Notes: generated from the sequence alone by a model not told the origin. 64,000 nucleotides of DNA from Glycocaulis profundi (GCA_007050995.1 VJOU01000019.1:1-64000); one strand, 5' to 3'; shown: positions 1-9,711, counted from the stretch's first letter. Numbers and translations: made by a program.

Positions 1-1454
1 CCCTCGCCCGCGTCAGCCGCCTCTTCCTCCAGCGCCAGCAGCGCGGCCCGCGCCTCGCCGGGCACGCTCGCGCCCAGCGCGCCCAGGGCGGCCGCCTCGG
101 CCAGCCGCCAGCGGTCGGCGTTCTCCACCCGCGCGGCGAACAGGGCCTGGAACTGGTCGCTGGTCAGCTCGCCGCGGGCGAGCGCGAACACGAAGTCGAT
201 CCCCACCATGGCCGAAGGCGGCGGACCTTCCCACGGCTCGTCGTCATAGACGTCGAACGAGGCGGGCGGCGGGGCGAGGCTGGCCGGGCCTCCGCCTTCC
301 GACGGCTCGAACCCGCCCAGATTGGACGGGCCGGAGGGACGCGCGGGCCGGGGACCGCGCGTCAGGGCATCGCGCCATTCGCGCGCGCCGTCGTAATCGC
401 CCGCCAGAATCAGCGCGAGGGTGAAGCGCTCCCCATGGGCAAGGGTTTCGGCGGTGATGGGCATGGAGGAGATCTCAGGCGCGTAACCGCGGGCGATCTC
501 GACGAACTGCCCCTCGGCGGCGGCCTCCTCGAAGCGCACGGCCAGCGCCTCGGCGGCGATCTCGCGGTCGGCGTCCTGCTGGATCAGCGCGGCCAGCGCG
601 GCCGAGCGGGTCGCGCCCTCCATCATCATCGCCGCCTCCAGCGCCTCGCTGGGGTCGGACGGCAGGTCGATGGCCGGGCCGGTGCGTTCGGCGGCGCGCA
701 CCAGCCAGACCGGCGCGCCCTCGGCGATGCGGATTTCCGCCTCGTCATCGAGATGGACCGCCATGGCCAGCTCCAGCCCCGTGGCGGGGCGGACGTCGCC
801 GGGCAGGTCGCGGCCCAGCGCGATGGCGTCGAACAGGGTGCCGAAGCCCGGCGCCGCGTCGTCCGCGCCGCGGGCGAAGTCGGCGGTCAGTTCGGCGGCG
901 GCGATGTCGCCCGCCATGGCCAGGCAGGCGGCCCGGGCGCGCAGCCAGTACGGCTCGTTGCGCTCACGCAGCAGGGTCTCGGCGGCGCGGCAGGCCTGAT
1001 CGGTGTGACCGAGCGAGAACGCCGTCTCGGCGAAAATGCGCGACAGCAGGGCGGATTCCTGCACACGCGGGGTGCGTTCGAGCAGGCGGTAGACCGGCTC
1101 GGCCCGGCCTGCGGCGAGCGCACGGTCCGCGCGCAGGGCGGCGAGGCCGAAATCGCCGCGCGCGCCCTGGGGCGGCTGGCCCGAGGACAGCAGCGCGCGC
1201 TGGGCGAGCCGCGCGGCCAGCGGCGAGGACCAGCCCGGCCCCTCGCCTTCGGGAAGCGACAGCATCAGCGCTCGCAGCGCGTCGCCGTCGGACGAGGACC
1301 AGACCTGTCCGGGCAGGGCGTCGAGCACGCCGACCTGGAACGGGTCGACCGCGCCCAGCTCCTGCACCTCGATGCCGGGACGGTCCTGCTGCGCGGCGGC
1401 CAGGGCGGCGGCCAGCGCGGCGGCGAGAAGCGCAGCGCTAGCCTTCCAGCGCAT
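1..1454 (-). CDS. Secreted protein of unknown function, C-terminus beyond the left edge
   Basis: A continuous open frame runs leftward from an ATG at 1454 to the window edge, giving 484 complete codons with no stop, so the gene is partial. The N-terminus is a basic start plus an alanine/leucine run ending near an AAQQ motif, a typical signal peptide. The rest is alanine-rich and helical with short repeating pairs of helices, resembling TPR-like scaffolds, followed by a Gly/Pro-rich linker around residues 380-410. I do not recognise a catalytic motif. Its start overlaps the stop of the upstream 46-residue peptide gene by 17 nt, which suggests translational coupling. Codon use matches the neighbours. 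The gene is real by its length and coupling; the function is unknown. Confidence 0.7.
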   Translation of the reverse strand, partial: MRWKASAALLAAALAAALAAAQQDRPGIEVQELGAVDPFQVGVLDALPGQVWSSSDGDALRALMLSLPEGEGPGWSSPLAARLAQRALLSSGQPPQGARGDFGLAALRADRALAAGRAEPVYRLLERTPRVQESALLSRIFAETAFSLGHTDQACRAAETLLRERNEPYWLRARAACLAMAGDIAAAELTADFARGADDAAPGFGTLFDAIALGRDLPGDVRPATGLELAMAVHLDDEAEIRIAEGAPVWLVRAAERTGPAIDLPSDPSEALEAAMMMEGATRSAALAALIQQDADREIAAEALAVRFEEAAAEGQFVEIARGYAPEISSMPITAETLAHGERFTLALILAGDYDGAREWRDALTRGPRPARPSGPSNLGGFEPSEGGGPASLAPPPASFDVYDDEPWEGPPPSAMVGIDFVFALARGELTSDQFQALFAARVENADRWRLAEAAALGALGASVPGEARAALLALEEEAADAGE

Positions 1455-1578
1455 CGGTCACCTCGACCCGGATCTCGGTCTGCTCGGGCGCCAGCCCCTC
1501 GGCCATCAGAACCAGCACGGAGAAGCCCCCCGCGACCAGAACGACCACCACCGCCAGTCCAATCAACAGTCCGCGCAT
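1438..1578 (-). CDS. 46-residue single-pass membrane peptide
   Basis: A 46-codon frame starts at ATG 1578 and ends with a TAG inside the start region of the following leftward gene. Residues 3-24 form one long hydrophobic helix (MRGLLIGLAVVVVLVAGG...), followed by a short acidic tail. This is the layout of a small inner-membrane protein or signal anchor. It is divergent from aroK and precedes the large secreted protein gene, with which it shares 17 nt. The overlap suggests the two are translated together. I know no name for it; a membrane partner for the downstream secreted protein is inference. Confidence 0.6.
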   Translation of the reverse strand: MRGLLIGLAVVVVLVAGGFSVLVLMAEGLAPEQTEIRVEVTDALEG

Positions 1579-1679
1579 GCCCAGGATTTCCCTCGCGACT
1601 CGGCATTGAAGTTCAACGGACAGTGTAAACGCCAATGCGGCCTTTTCCAGACGCCGTTCCAGACGGGGCCGGGCGTCCA

Positions 1680-1708
1680 TTGCGAGCGGGGCCGGGGCCG
1701 CGTATATC
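1680..1708 (+). promoter_or_regulatory. Sigma-70 type promoter of aroK, near-leaderless
   Basis: TTGCGA (1680-1685) and TATATC (1703-1708) are separated by exactly 17 bp. The expected transcription start falls about 3-5 nt before the aroK ATG at 1719, so the message would be leaderless or nearly so. No Shine-Dalgarno is visible upstream of that ATG, which fits. Confidence 0.55.
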
Positions 1709-1718
1709 GCTGACTGCA

Positions 1719-2270
1719 ATGGAAAACGACAGTCCCACCCCCGCGCCGTCCCGCACGATCGTTCTCGTGGGGCTGATGGGCGCGGGCAAGACCACGGTCG
1801 GCCGCAGGCTGGCCAAGCTGATGGACCGCCCCTTCAAGGACGCCGATCACGAGGTCGAGCGCGCCGCGGGCCGCTCGGTCAGCGAGATATTCGCCGATTT
1901 CGGCGAGGCCGCCTTCCGCGACGGCGAACGCAAGGTGATCTCCCGCCTTCTGGAGGAGGACCGCCCGCTGGTTCTCGCGCTCGGCGGGGGCGCGTTCGCG
2001 GACCCCGCCACCCGCGCGCTGGTGAAAGACAGGGCGGTGTCGGTCTGGCTCAAAGCCGATCTGGACACGCTGATGGATCGGGTCTCGCGCAAGGACACCC
2101 GCCCGCTGCTTCAGACCGAAGACCCGCGCGCGGTGATGGCCGAGCTGATGGAGCGCCGCGCGCCCGCCTATGCCGAGGCGGACATCCATGTCGGCTCCGA
2201 TTCCAAATCCCACGACGCGACCGCCCGGTCGATCCTGTCCGCCCTGACCAGCGAAACGAGCGTGAAATGA
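1719..2270 (+). CDS. aroK: Shikimate kinase
   Basis: 183 residues, the usual size for AroK, which phosphorylates shikimate with ATP in the chorismate pathway. The Walker A loop GLMGAGKT is at residues 18-25, followed by the shikimate-binding D-x-D region (FKDADHEVE), the GGG motif (LALGGGAF) and the lid with KDTRPLL. An upstream in-frame ATG at 1635 would add 28 poorly conserved residues. The start at 1719 is preferred because a good promoter ends 10 nt before it. The stop overlaps the aroB start (ATGA), so the two genes form an operon, as is common. Confidence 0.95.
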   Translation: MENDSPTPAPSRTIVLVGLMGAGKTTVGRRLAKLMDRPFKDADHEVERAAGRSVSEIFADFGEAAFRDGERKVISRLLEEDRPLVLALGGGAFADPATRALVKDRAVSVWLKADLDTLMDRVSRKDTRPLLQTEDPRAVMAELMERRAPAYAEADIHVGSDSKSHDATARSILSALTSETSVK

Positions 2271-3367
2271 GCCTTCAGACCGTCCGCGTCGATCTCGGCG
2301 CGCGCAGCTATGACGTGGTCATCGGGGACGGCTCGCTCGAAGCGTCCGCCGAAGCGCTGAAGGCTCTGTGCCCGCGCGGGCGCGCCATCGTGGCCGCGGA
2401 CGCCGCGGCTCTGGGCCATCATCGCGAGCGCCTGCTGGCCGTGCTGGACGCCGCGGGGCTGGAACCGGTCCTGATCGAGATCGAGGGCGGGGAAGGCGCG
2501 AAGAGCTGGGCGCGGCTGGAAGCGCTGGTCGAGGCCATGCTGGACGCGAACATGGAGCGCGGCGAGGCCCTGATCGCCTTCGGCGGCGGCACGGTGGGCG
2601 ATCTGGCCGGGTTCGCCGCCGCCGTGATGAAGCGCGGCTGCGGTTTCATCCAGATCCCCACCACCCTGCTGGCGCAGGTGGACTCGTCCGTCGGCGGCAA
2701 GACCGGCATCAACACGCGGCGGGGCAAGAATCTGGCGGGCGCCTTCCACCAGCCCGCCCTGGTGATCGCGGACACCGGCCTGCTCGCCTCCCTGCCCCGG
2801 CGCGAGGTGGCGGCGGGCTTCGCCGAGGTGGTCAAGGCGGGGCTGATCGCGGACCGGGCGCTGTTCGAGCGGCTGGAAGCGCAAGGCGCGGACGCGCTGG
2901 AGGGCGGCGCGCTGGTGCGCGCCATCGCCGACGCGGTGGCGTTCAAGGCGCGGATCGTGGCCGAGGACGAGTTTGAATCGGGCCGCCGCGCCCTGCTCAA
3001 TCTGGGCCACACCTTCGCGCACGCCTTCGAGGCCGAGGCGCGCAAGGGAACCCTGATCCACGGCGAGGCGGTGGCCTGCGGCATCGTGCTGGCCCTGAAA
3101 TACTCCGCGCGGCTGGGCCATTGCGCCGCGGACGTGGCGGACCGGGCGGCGGCGGCCTTCCGCGCGATCGGCCTGCCCGCCGCCGTCTCCGACCTGCCCG
3201 GCGGGCCCTACGACGCCGAGGCGCTGGCCAGCCGCATGGGCGATGACAAGAAGAATGAAGGCGGGGCGATCACCCTGATCCTGGCGCGCGGCGTGGGCGA
3301 GGCCTTCATCGCGCGCGGCGCGGACCGCGCCGACCTGATCGAGTTCCTGAAAGGCGAGACGCGATGA
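2267..3367 (+). CDS. aroB: 3-dehydroquinate synthase
   Basis: 366 residues, full length for AroB, which makes 3-dehydroquinate from DAHP using NAD and a metal ion. Visible hallmarks are the NAD loop GGGTVGDLAGF, the PTTLLAQVDSSVGGKTGIN-type active-site stretch and the metal-ligand histidines in LGHTFAHAFE and the LIHGEAVACG segment. It overlaps aroK upstream and the CorC-like gene downstream by ATGA, so all three are probably cotranscribed from the aroK promoter. Two steps of the same pathway are thus translated as a coupled pair. Confidence 0.96.
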   Translation: MSLQTVRVDLGARSYDVVIGDGSLEASAEALKALCPRGRAIVAADAAALGHHRERLLAVLDAAGLEPVLIEIEGGEGAKSWARLEALVEAMLDANMERGEALIAFGGGTVGDLAGFAAAVMKRGCGFIQIPTTLLAQVDSSVGGKTGINTRRGKNLAGAFHQPALVIADTGLLASLPRREVAAGFAEVVKAGLIADRALFERLEAQGADALEGGALVRAIADAVAFKARIVAEDEFESGRRALLNLGHTFAHAFEAEARKGTLIHGEAVACGIVLALKYSARLGHCAADVADRAAAAFRAIGLPAAVSDLPGGPYDAEALASRMGDDKKNEGGAITLILARGVGEAFIARGADRADLIEFLKGETR

Positions 3368-4653
3368 TGGCCGAGATCGAGCCGTGGGTGTGGTGGTCGG
3401 CGGGGGCGATCCTGCTCCTGCTGCTGTTCTCCGCCTTCTTCTCGGGGTCGGAAACCGCCCTGACGGCGGTCTCCAAAGCCCGGATGATGACCCTGGAGAA
3501 GGACCAGCGCAGCCGCTCCGCGCGCCGGGTCAATCACCTGATCGAGGACCGCGAGAGCCTGATCGGGGCGATCCTGCTGGGCAACAATCTGGTCAACATC
3601 CTCGCCTCCTCCATCGCCGCGGCGACCTTCGTGGTGCTGTTCGGCGACGCGGGTGTGCCCCTGGCCACGCTGGTGATGACCCTTCTGGTGCTGGTCTTCG
3701 CCGAGGTCATGCCCAAGACCTACGCGCTGTCCAATCCCGACCGGATGGCGATGGCGGTCAGCCTGCCCATCCGCATCGTGGTGATGGTGTTCTCGCCCGT
3801 GGTCGGCGCGGTGCAGGTGGTCGTGCGCGGCACGCTGCGCCTGCTCGGCGCGAAGGTCGAGGGCCCGGTCCTGAGCGCCCACGAGGAGATCCGCGGGCAT
3901 ATCGAGATGCACGCCTCCGAGGGCGGGGTGGTCAAGGACGACCGCGACATGCTGGGCGGGGTGCTGGACCTGCGCGAGCTGACCGTCGACGACGTGATGG
4001 TCCACCGCAAGAACCTGGTCATGCTCGACATCGAACAGCCCATCGAGGACCTGCTCGAAACCGCCCTGACCAGCGCGCACACCCGCCTGCCGCTCTATCG
4101 CGGGGACGCGGAGAACATCGTGGGCGTGCTGCACGTGCGCGACCTGGCGCGGGCCTATCACGAGGCCGAGGGCGATCCCGCGGCCATCAGCATCGAGACC
4201 ATCAAGCGCGAGCCCTGGTTCGTGCCCGAGACCACCGAACTGCTCGACCAGCTGAACGCCTTCCGCGCCAAGCGCGAGCACTTCGCGCTCGTGGTGGACG
4301 AGTATGGCGCGCTGATGGGGGTGGTCACGCTCGAGGACATTCTCGAGGAGATCGTGGGCGAGATCGAGGACGAGCACGACGTCGCGCCTGCGGGCGGACC
4401 CGTGCCCGATCCGGACGGGACCGTGGTGGTGGACGGCGCGACCGGCATCCGCGACATCAACCGCGCGCTGGACTGGTCACTGCCCGACGAGGAGGCCGTC
4501 ACCGTGGCGGGTCTGGTCATCCACGAGGCCCAGACCATCCCCGAACCGGGCCAGGTCTTCCGCTTTCACGGCGTGGAATTCGAAATCCTCGAACGTCGCA
4601 GGAACCAGATCACGAAACTGCGGCTGCGCCAGGAGCCCGAGCCGGAGCTGTAG
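3364..4653 (+). CDS. HlyC/CorC family membrane protein (CNNM, CBS pair, CorC domains)
   Basis: 429 residues. The N-terminal DUF21/CNNM membrane domain has about four hydrophobic segments between residues 10 and 150 and the FAEVMPKTYA motif typical of the family. Two CBS domains follow (about 200-330), then a C-terminal CorC_HlyC domain (about 345-425). Family members are linked to Mg/Co efflux or membrane integrity; the hemolysin label is historical. The start codon overlaps the aroB stop (ATGATG; the second ATG is equally possible). Position after aroK-aroB is common in alphaproteobacteria and does not imply a shikimate role. Confidence 0.92.
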   Translation: MMAEIEPWVWWSAGAILLLLLFSAFFSGSETALTAVSKARMMTLEKDQRSRSARRVNHLIEDRESLIGAILLGNNLVNILASSIAAATFVVLFGDAGVPLATLVMTLLVLVFAEVMPKTYALSNPDRMAMAVSLPIRIVVMVFSPVVGAVQVVVRGTLRLLGAKVEGPVLSAHEEIRGHIEMHASEGGVVKDDRDMLGGVLDLRELTVDDVMVHRKNLVMLDIEQPIEDLLETALTSAHTRLPLYRGDAENIVGVLHVRDLARAYHEAEGDPAAISIETIKREPWFVPETTELLDQLNAFRAKREHFALVVDEYGALMGVVTLEDILEEIVGEIEDEHDVAPAGGPVPDPDGTVVVDGATGIRDINRALDWSLPDEEAVTVAGLVIHEAQTIPEPGQVFRFHGVEFEILERRRNQITKLRLRQEPEPEL

Positions 4654-4661
4654 GGACGCCC

Positions 4662-4931
4662 CTACTCCCCCGGCGCTTTCGCCTTGACCGCCAGCGCGTG
4701 GACCGGACCGGCGAGCTCTTCGGCGAGGGCCTGGTTGACCGCGCGGTGCCGCGCGATGCGGGACTGGCCGGAGAAGGCGGCGGACACGATCTGGACCGTG
4801 AAATGGCTCTCCCCGCCCTCGGGCGCGCCGGCATGACCCGCGTGCAGGGCGCTGTCGTCGGTGACGGTCAGCGCGACCGGCGCGAACGCGGCGGTCAGCT
4901 TGTCCTCGATCCGGGTCTTCATTCCTGACAT
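4662..4931 (-). CDS. bolA: BolA family protein
   Basis: 89 residues with the BolA fold signature. An N-terminal helix (IEDKLTAAF) is followed by the SHFTVQIVSAAFSGQSRIARHRAVNQAL stretch, with the conserved histidine used for Fe-S ligation with monothiol glutaredoxins. A longer start at 4949 exists, but the sequence GGGAGG sits 6-7 nt before ATG 4931 and decides for the shorter form. The gene converges with the CorC-like gene and diverges from the J-domain gene, with only about 53 bp between the two starts. The likely role is iron-sulfur trafficking or redox regulation. Confidence 0.92.
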   Translation of the reverse strand: MSGMKTRIEDKLTAAFAPVALTVTDDSALHAGHAGAPEGGESHFTVQIVSAAFSGQSRIARHRAVNQALAEELAGPVHALAVKAKAPGE

Positions 4932-4948
4932 CGCCTGCCTCCCGTTCA

Positions 4949-4977
4949 TTGCCGCGAAACGTGCGGCGCACCATACT
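4949..4977 (+). promoter_or_regulatory. Promoter of the J-domain gene, near-leaderless
   Basis: TTGCCG (4949-4954) and CATACT (4972-4977) have a 17 bp spacer. The ATG at 4985 lies 7 nt after the -10 box, about where transcription should begin, so the mRNA would lack a leader. No ribosome binding site is visible. Confidence 0.5.
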
Positions 4978-4984
4978 TGGTGTC

Positions 4985-5611
4985 ATGGACGGCGCCTTCA
5001 AATACAAGCCGCGCTTCCGCGACATGCGCATCAAGCCGCCCAAGGACGAGGCCGCGGCCACTGATCGCGTGTGCGAGTATCCCAAGTGCCAGACCAAGGC
5101 GACCGTGCGCGCGCCCAAGGCGCCCGACCGCCTGAACGAGCATTACTGGTTCTGCCAGTCGCACGCGGCCGAATACAACAGGAACTGGAACTTCTTCGAG
5201 GGCATGAGCGAGAGCGCGGCGCGCGCCTATCAGGAAAGCGCGTCCTACGGCCACCGCCCGACCTGGAATTTCCGCTCCGGCTCCACCGCGCGCCGCAACG
5301 CGCAGAAGGCCTCGGTGGATTGGCAGAGCGCCTTCATCGACCCGTTCACCGTGTTCGGCGACCGGCCGCCCCCCGGGCAGAAGAGCAAGACCAGCCGGCC
5401 CGAAGGCCCCCGGCCCGGGCGGCTGCAGGAGAAGGCGCTGGACGCGATGGGGCTGGAGTTCGGCGCGGAAAAGAGCGCGATCCGCAAGCGCTACGCCGAG
5501 CTGGTGCGCGCCTACCACCCCGACTCCAACGGCGGCGACCGCACCCACGAGGCCGCGCTTCAGAAAGTGGTCGCCAGCTATCAGATCCTGAGAAACGCCG
5601 GGCTGGCCTGA
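4985..5611 (+). CDS. J-domain protein with C-terminal DnaJ domain
   Basis: 208 residues. The N-terminal half carries a CEYPKCQTKA...WFCQSHA pattern, four cysteines/histidines that could bind zinc. The last about 60 residues form a J-domain with the essential HPD tripeptide (YHPDSNGGD), so it should stimulate an Hsp70 ATPase. This arrangement is common in alphaproteobacteria, next to bolA and cobS. The start at 4985 is chosen over an in-frame ATG 36 nt upstream because of the promoter spacing. It is followed by cobS after 86 nt on the same strand. Client and Hsp70 partner cannot be told from sequence. Confidence 0.88.
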   Translation: MDGAFKYKPRFRDMRIKPPKDEAAATDRVCEYPKCQTKATVRAPKAPDRLNEHYWFCQSHAAEYNRNWNFFEGMSESAARAYQESASYGHRPTWNFRSGSTARRNAQKASVDWQSAFIDPFTVFGDRPPPGQKSKTSRPEGPRPGRLQEKALDAMGLEFGAEKSAIRKRYAELVRAYHPDSNGGDRTHEAALQKVVASYQILRNAGLA

Positions 5612-5697
5612 CACCGGCCCGCCTTGACGGTGGCGGACGGCGCGCTCGCGCGCTATCTGTCGCGACACCCCTTTGACGCAGGCGCGAAGCGAGCGAC

Positions 5698-6696
5698 ATG
5701 AGCGACGAACTGATCTCCCTGGTCCCCGACACCACAGCCGACTGCCAGACCCTGTTCGGCTTCGATCCCGGTTTCGAGGTTCCGGCGTTCTCGGTCCGCG
5801 ACGCGCACGCGCCCGACATCGACCCCACCTACGTGTTCGATCCCGCGACCACCCGCGCCATCCTGGCCGGCTTCGCCTTCAACCGCCGGGTCATGGTCCA
5901 AGGCTATCACGGCACGGGCAAGTCCACCCATATCGAGCAGGTCGCCGCGCGGCTGAACTGGCCGATGATCCGGGTCAATCTGGACAGCCATGTCAGCCGG
6001 ATCGACATGGTCGGCAAGGACGCCATCGTGCTCAAAGACGGCCGTCAGGTGACCGAGTTCCAGGAAGGCATCCTGCCCTGGGCGGTCCAGCGGCCCGTCG
6101 CCCTGCTGTTCGACGAATACGACGCGGGGCGGCCCGACGTGATGTTCGTGATCCAGCGGGTGCTGGAGGCCTCGGGCTCGCTCACCCTGCTCGATCAGAC
6201 CAAGGTGATCCGGCCCCATCCCAATTTCCGCCTGTTCGCCACCACCAACACGGTCGGGCTGGGCGACACGACCGGGCTCTATCACGGCACCCAGCAGATC
6301 AACCAGGGCCAGATGGACCGCTGGTCGATCGTGGCCACGCTGAACTATCTCGAGCCGGACGTGGAGGAGGCCATCGTGCTCGCCAAGCTGGGCGAGCAGG
6401 GCCAGACCGAGCAGGGCCGCAAGATGGTCGCCGACATGGTCAAGGTCGCCGACCTGACCCGCGAGGCCTTCATCAACGGCGACCTGTCCACCGTGATGAG
6501 CCCGCGCACCGTGCTGACCTGGGCGGAGAACACCGCGATCTTCGGCGACGCGGGCAGCGCCTTCCGCCTGACCTTCCTGAACAAGTGCGACGAGCTGGAG
6601 CGCCCGATCATCGCCGAGCTCTATCAGCGCGTGTTCGGCGAAAACCTGCCCGAAAGCCCCGCCAAGACCGAAGGCAAGCCGGGACGGGCGGCTTGA
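5698..6696 (+). CDS. cobS: CobS-type AAA+ ATPase (cobaltochelatase subunit or MoxR-like chaperone)
   Basis: 332 residues, full length for CobS. Walker A is at residues 69-77 (GYHGTGKST), Walker B at 134-142 (ALLFDEYDA), and the sensor region contains TTNT (FATTNTVG). CobS forms a hexameric AAA+ ring that works with CobT and CobN to insert cobalt into hydrogenobyrinic acid diamide. It is followed 12 nt later by cobT. No cobN or other cobalamin gene is in this window. A general metal-insertion or MoxR-type chaperone role is therefore also possible. Confidence 0.92.
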   Translation: MSDELISLVPDTTADCQTLFGFDPGFEVPAFSVRDAHAPDIDPTYVFDPATTRAILAGFAFNRRVMVQGYHGTGKSTHIEQVAARLNWPMIRVNLDSHVSRIDMVGKDAIVLKDGRQVTEFQEGILPWAVQRPVALLFDEYDAGRPDVMFVIQRVLEASGSLTLLDQTKVIRPHPNFRLFATTNTVGLGDTTGLYHGTQQINQGQMDRWSIVATLNYLEPDVEEAIVLAKLGEQGQTEQGRKMVADMVKVADLTREAFINGDLSTVMSPRTVLTWAENTAIFGDAGSAFRLTFLNKCDELERPIIAELYQRVFGENLPESPAKTEGKPGRAA

Positions 6697-6708
6697 CGCG
6701 AGGACGCC

Positions 6709-8628
6709 GTGGCTCATGACAACACTCCCGCCGAAAACTTCCGCCGCGCCCTGAGCGCGGCGACGCGCGCGATCGCCAAGGACCGCGAGCTGGAGATCCG
6801 GTTCGGTGGCGAGGCGTCCAGCCATGTGAAGGGCAAGCTGGTCCTGCCCAACCCGTCCGAGGAGGTCGGCGCGCTCGAAGCCGCGCGGCTGCGCGGCAAG
6901 GCGGACGCCATGGCCCTGAAGCTGGCGCTGCACGACATCGGCGGGCACCAGAAATCCCTGCCCCCCGGCACGACCGCGCGGGCCATCTTCGAGGCCGCCG
7001 AGCAGGCGCGCTGCGAAGGGCTGGGCGCGCGGGCCATGCGCGGGGTGGGCGACAATCTGGACGCCGCCCTGACCGAACGATGCCTGAAGGCGGGCTTCGC
7101 CCAGGCCGAGGACCGGCAGGCGGCGCCGCTGGAGGACGCCGTCTCCATGCTGGTGCGCGAGCGCATCTCGGGCCGTCCCGCCCCGGATGCTGCCAAGGGC
7201 CTGATGAAGGTCTGGCGCGAGGATCTGGAATCCAGCGCGGGCGAGGCGCTGGACGCGCTGGCCGACGCCGCCCACGACCAGTCCGCCTTCGCCAAGGCGC
7301 TCAAGCAGGTGATCCGCGATCTCGACCTGGCCGACGAGCTGGGACAGGACGCCGAGGACGAGGCCGACGACAGCGCGGACGACGACGCGGGCGCGGAGAA
7401 CGAGCCCGAGGCCGGGTCGGACGAGACCGAGCAGGAGCCCGAAAGCGACAGCGCGGACGATCCCGCCGACGCGAAAGGCACGTCCGCGGACTCCGAGGAC
7501 ATCCACTATTCGGGCGAGAGCCAGGAGACGCTGGAGTCCGACGAGGAGCCCGGCGAGAGCCATCAGGCCGCCCGGCCCAACTGGGTCGCGCCCCGGGGTG
7601 AGGATCCCAACGCCTACCGGGTCTTCACCACCAAATACGACGAGACCATCACCGCCGCCGATCTGTGCGAGCCGGGCGAGCTCTCCCGCCTGCGGCGCAA
7701 TCTCGACCAGCACCTGAAGGGGCTTGAAAGCGCGGTGGGGCGTCTGGCCAACCGGCTGCAACGCAAGCTGCTCGCCCAGCAGCAGCGCGCCTGGACCTTC
7801 GATCAGGAGGAGGGCGTGCTCGACCCCGCCCGCCTGCCGCGGGTCATCATGGACCCGATGCTGCCCCTGAGCTTCAAGCAGGAGACCGACACCGAGTTCC
7901 GCGACACCATCGTCACCCTGCTGCTGGACAATTCAGGCTCCATGCGGGGGCGGCCGATCCTGGTGGCGGCGGCCTGCGCGGACATTCTGGCACGCACGCT
8001 CGAACGGGTGGGCGTGAAGACCGAAATTCTGGGCTTCACCACCCGGGCTTGGAAGGGCGGGCGCTCGAAAGAGGACTGGCTGGCCGCCGGCAAGCCGCCC
8101 AATCCGGGACGGCTGAACGATCTGCGCCACATCATCTACAAGGCCGCCGACGCGCCCTGGCGGCGCGCCCGGCCCAATCTGGGCCTGATGCTGCGCGACG
8201 GCCTGCTGAAAGAAAACATCGACGGCGAAGCCCTTCAGTGGGCGTGGAAGCGCCTGCTGGCCCGGCCCGAGCAGCGCCGCATCCTGATGGTCATCTCCGA
8301 CGGCGCGCCGGTCGATGACGGCACCCAGTCGGCCAACTCGCCCGCCTATCTCGAAAAGCATCTGCGCGAGACCATCGCGGCCATCGAGACCCGGTCCGAG
8401 GTGGAGCTTCTGGCCATCGGCATCGGCCATGACGTGACGAGGTATTACCGCCGCGCGGTGACCATCGTGGACGTCGAGCAGCTGGCCGGGGCGATGACCG
8501 ACCAGCTCGCCGCCCTGTTCGACGAGGAGCCGCGCGTGGCCCGGCGTCCGCGTCACGAACCCGCCACGCCCCGGGGCGATGGTCTGTCAGCTCTGAAACG
8601 CGCCGTGATGACCGGCTCGGGGAGATGA
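6709..8628 (+). CDS. cobT: CobT-type VWA protein, cobaltochelatase subunit
   Basis: 639 residues. It starts at a GTG with AGGA about 6 nt upstream. The N-terminal helical part (1-210) is followed by a very acidic linker (about 210-290, rich in Asp/Glu/Ser) and a C-terminal von Willebrand A domain whose metal-binding MIDAS motif DNSGS is at residues 407-411. This is the standard CobT layout. The VWA domain binds the CobS ring and the metal-insertion subunit. The stop codon overlaps the start of the downstream lipoprotein gene (ATGA). Confidence 0.93.
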   Translation: MAHDNTPAENFRRALSAATRAIAKDRELEIRFGGEASSHVKGKLVLPNPSEEVGALEAARLRGKADAMALKLALHDIGGHQKSLPPGTTARAIFEAAEQARCEGLGARAMRGVGDNLDAALTERCLKAGFAQAEDRQAAPLEDAVSMLVRERISGRPAPDAAKGLMKVWREDLESSAGEALDALADAAHDQSAFAKALKQVIRDLDLADELGQDAEDEADDSADDDAGAENEPEAGSDETEQEPESDSADDPADAKGTSADSEDIHYSGESQETLESDEEPGESHQAARPNWVAPRGEDPNAYRVFTTKYDETITAADLCEPGELSRLRRNLDQHLKGLESAVGRLANRLQRKLLAQQQRAWTFDQEEGVLDPARLPRVIMDPMLPLSFKQETDTEFRDTIVTLLLDNSGSMRGRPILVAAACADILARTLERVGVKTEILGFTTRAWKGGRSKEDWLAAGKPPNPGRLNDLRHIIYKAADAPWRRARPNLGLMLRDGLLKENIDGEALQWAWKRLLARPEQRRILMVISDGAPVDDGTQSANSPAYLEKHLRETIAAIETRSEVELLAIGIGHDVTRYYRRAVTIVDVEQLAGAMTDQLAALFDEEPRVARRPRHEPATPRGDGLSALKRAVMTGSGR

Positions 8629-9635
8629 TCATGGTCCGCTCCGCCCTGGCATTCGGCCTCGCCCTCGGGCTGGCGGCCTGCGGCGCGGAGATCGAGTGGC
8701 CCCGGCCCGCCGGAATCGCCACCGAGCCGATGGCGCCCTTCCCTGAAGAGATCGAAGGCGGGGCGCTGGGCGAGCTGGTCTGGCGCGGCGGCGCGTTCCT
8801 CACCTTCGATCACGCCGAGACCGGGCCGGTGACCGGGTTCGCCGTCAGCGATGACGGCGCGCGGCTGCTGGCGGTCACCGCTTCGGGGCTGTGGCTGAGC
8901 GCGGCGCTCGACTATGACGCGGACGGAGCGCTGACGGGGGCGTCGGACGGCTGGCTCACGCCCATGGCGGGCGAGGACGGCCTGCCCCTGACCGCCGGAC
9001 AGATGCCCGAGGCGCTGGCCCTGCTGCCCGGCGGGCGCGCCGTGGCGAGCTTCGCCACCGAGCCCATGCTGCGCGTCTATGCGCTGCCCCCGGACTGGAG
9101 CGGGCTGGCCGAGGCCCGGCCCCAATCCCTGCCCGCCCCGCCCGGCGCGGACCGGTGGGCGGGGACCACGACGCTCAGAGCCCTCGCCGCCACCGACGAC
9201 GCCCTGTGGGCGGGGCTGGAACGGGCGCTGGTCGACGGTCAGAGCCATCCGGTCTTCCGCTACGGGCTCGATGATCTGGACCGGGAGCCGGGCGGGCACA
9301 CGCTGCGCCTGCAGGCCGGATACGGGCTGGCCGCTTTCGCCGCCTGGGGCGCGGACGAGCTGATCGCGGTCGAGCGATTCGCCTCCCGCAATGGCGACCG
9401 GATCCGCCTGACGGTGGTGCCCGCGAGCGCCATCCGGCCCGAGCCGGGCCGCCTGCCTTCCCGCCCCCGCCTGCTGGCCCAAACCGCCCAGCCCGCCGGA
9501 CTGGGCACGATCCGCGGCGCGGCGGTGGCCCGGACCGGCGATCGCGAACGGCTGTTCGTGCTGTCCTCGGGGCAGGCCGCATCCGGCCCCCGCGCCGCGC
9601 TGATGAGCTTCGAGCTTCCGGCCCGCGAGGAATGA
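8625..9635 (+). CDS. Lipoprotein with phytase-like / esterase-like beta-propeller domain
   Basis: 336 residues. The N-terminus is a lipoprotein signal ending in LAAC (about residues 16-19), so the mature protein is probably lipid-anchored. The body matches the 'esterase-like activity of phytase family' pattern: [21 protein letters not shown] near the start, [10 protein letters not shown] in the middle, and repeated AA(F/L)[17 protein letters not shown] blades. Such proteins often follow cobT in alphaproteobacteria. It is translationally coupled to cobT by ATGA. Substrate and activity are unknown; the propeller assignment rests on recall of the family. Confidence 0.75.
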   Translation: MIMVRSALAFGLALGLAACGAEIEWPRPAGIATEPMAPFPEEIEGGALGELVWRGGAFLTFDHAETGPVTGFAVSDDGARLLAVTASGLWLSAALDYDADGALTGASDGWLTPMAGEDGLPLTAGQMPEALALLPGGRAVASFATEPMLRVYALPPDWSGLAEARPQSLPAPPGADRWAGTTTLRALAATDDALWAGLERALVDGQSHPVFRYGLDDLDREPGGHTLRLQAGYGLAAFAAWGADELIAVERFASRNGDRIRLTVVPASAIRPEPGRLPSRPRLLAQTAQPAGLGTIRGAAVARTGDRERLFVLSSGQAASGPRAALMSFELPAREE

Positions 9636-9711
9636 TGGACACCGTCTCACTGAACCGTCATGCGGCGACCCCGTGCCAAGGCCCGCCCGAGGCGCTAGGC
9701 TCCTGATCGAC

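Noticed and set aside
435..1628. A 397-codon plus frame at the left edge
   Set aside because: It is opposite a longer leftward frame with a signal peptide and a coupled start; the plus frame has none of these.
5624..5659. TTGACG upstream of cobS as a promoter
   Set aside because: The nearest TATCT-like -10 is 22-24 bp away, too far for a sigma-70 promoter.
5653..7761. A 702-codon minus frame opposite cobS/cobT
   Set aside because: Shadow of two genes with all expected motifs; the translation is Gly/Val/Leu/Gln-rich with no family.
9635..9706. A 23-residue frame after the phytase-like gene
   Set aside because: It overlaps the previous stop, but the peptide has no feature and no ribosome site of its own.
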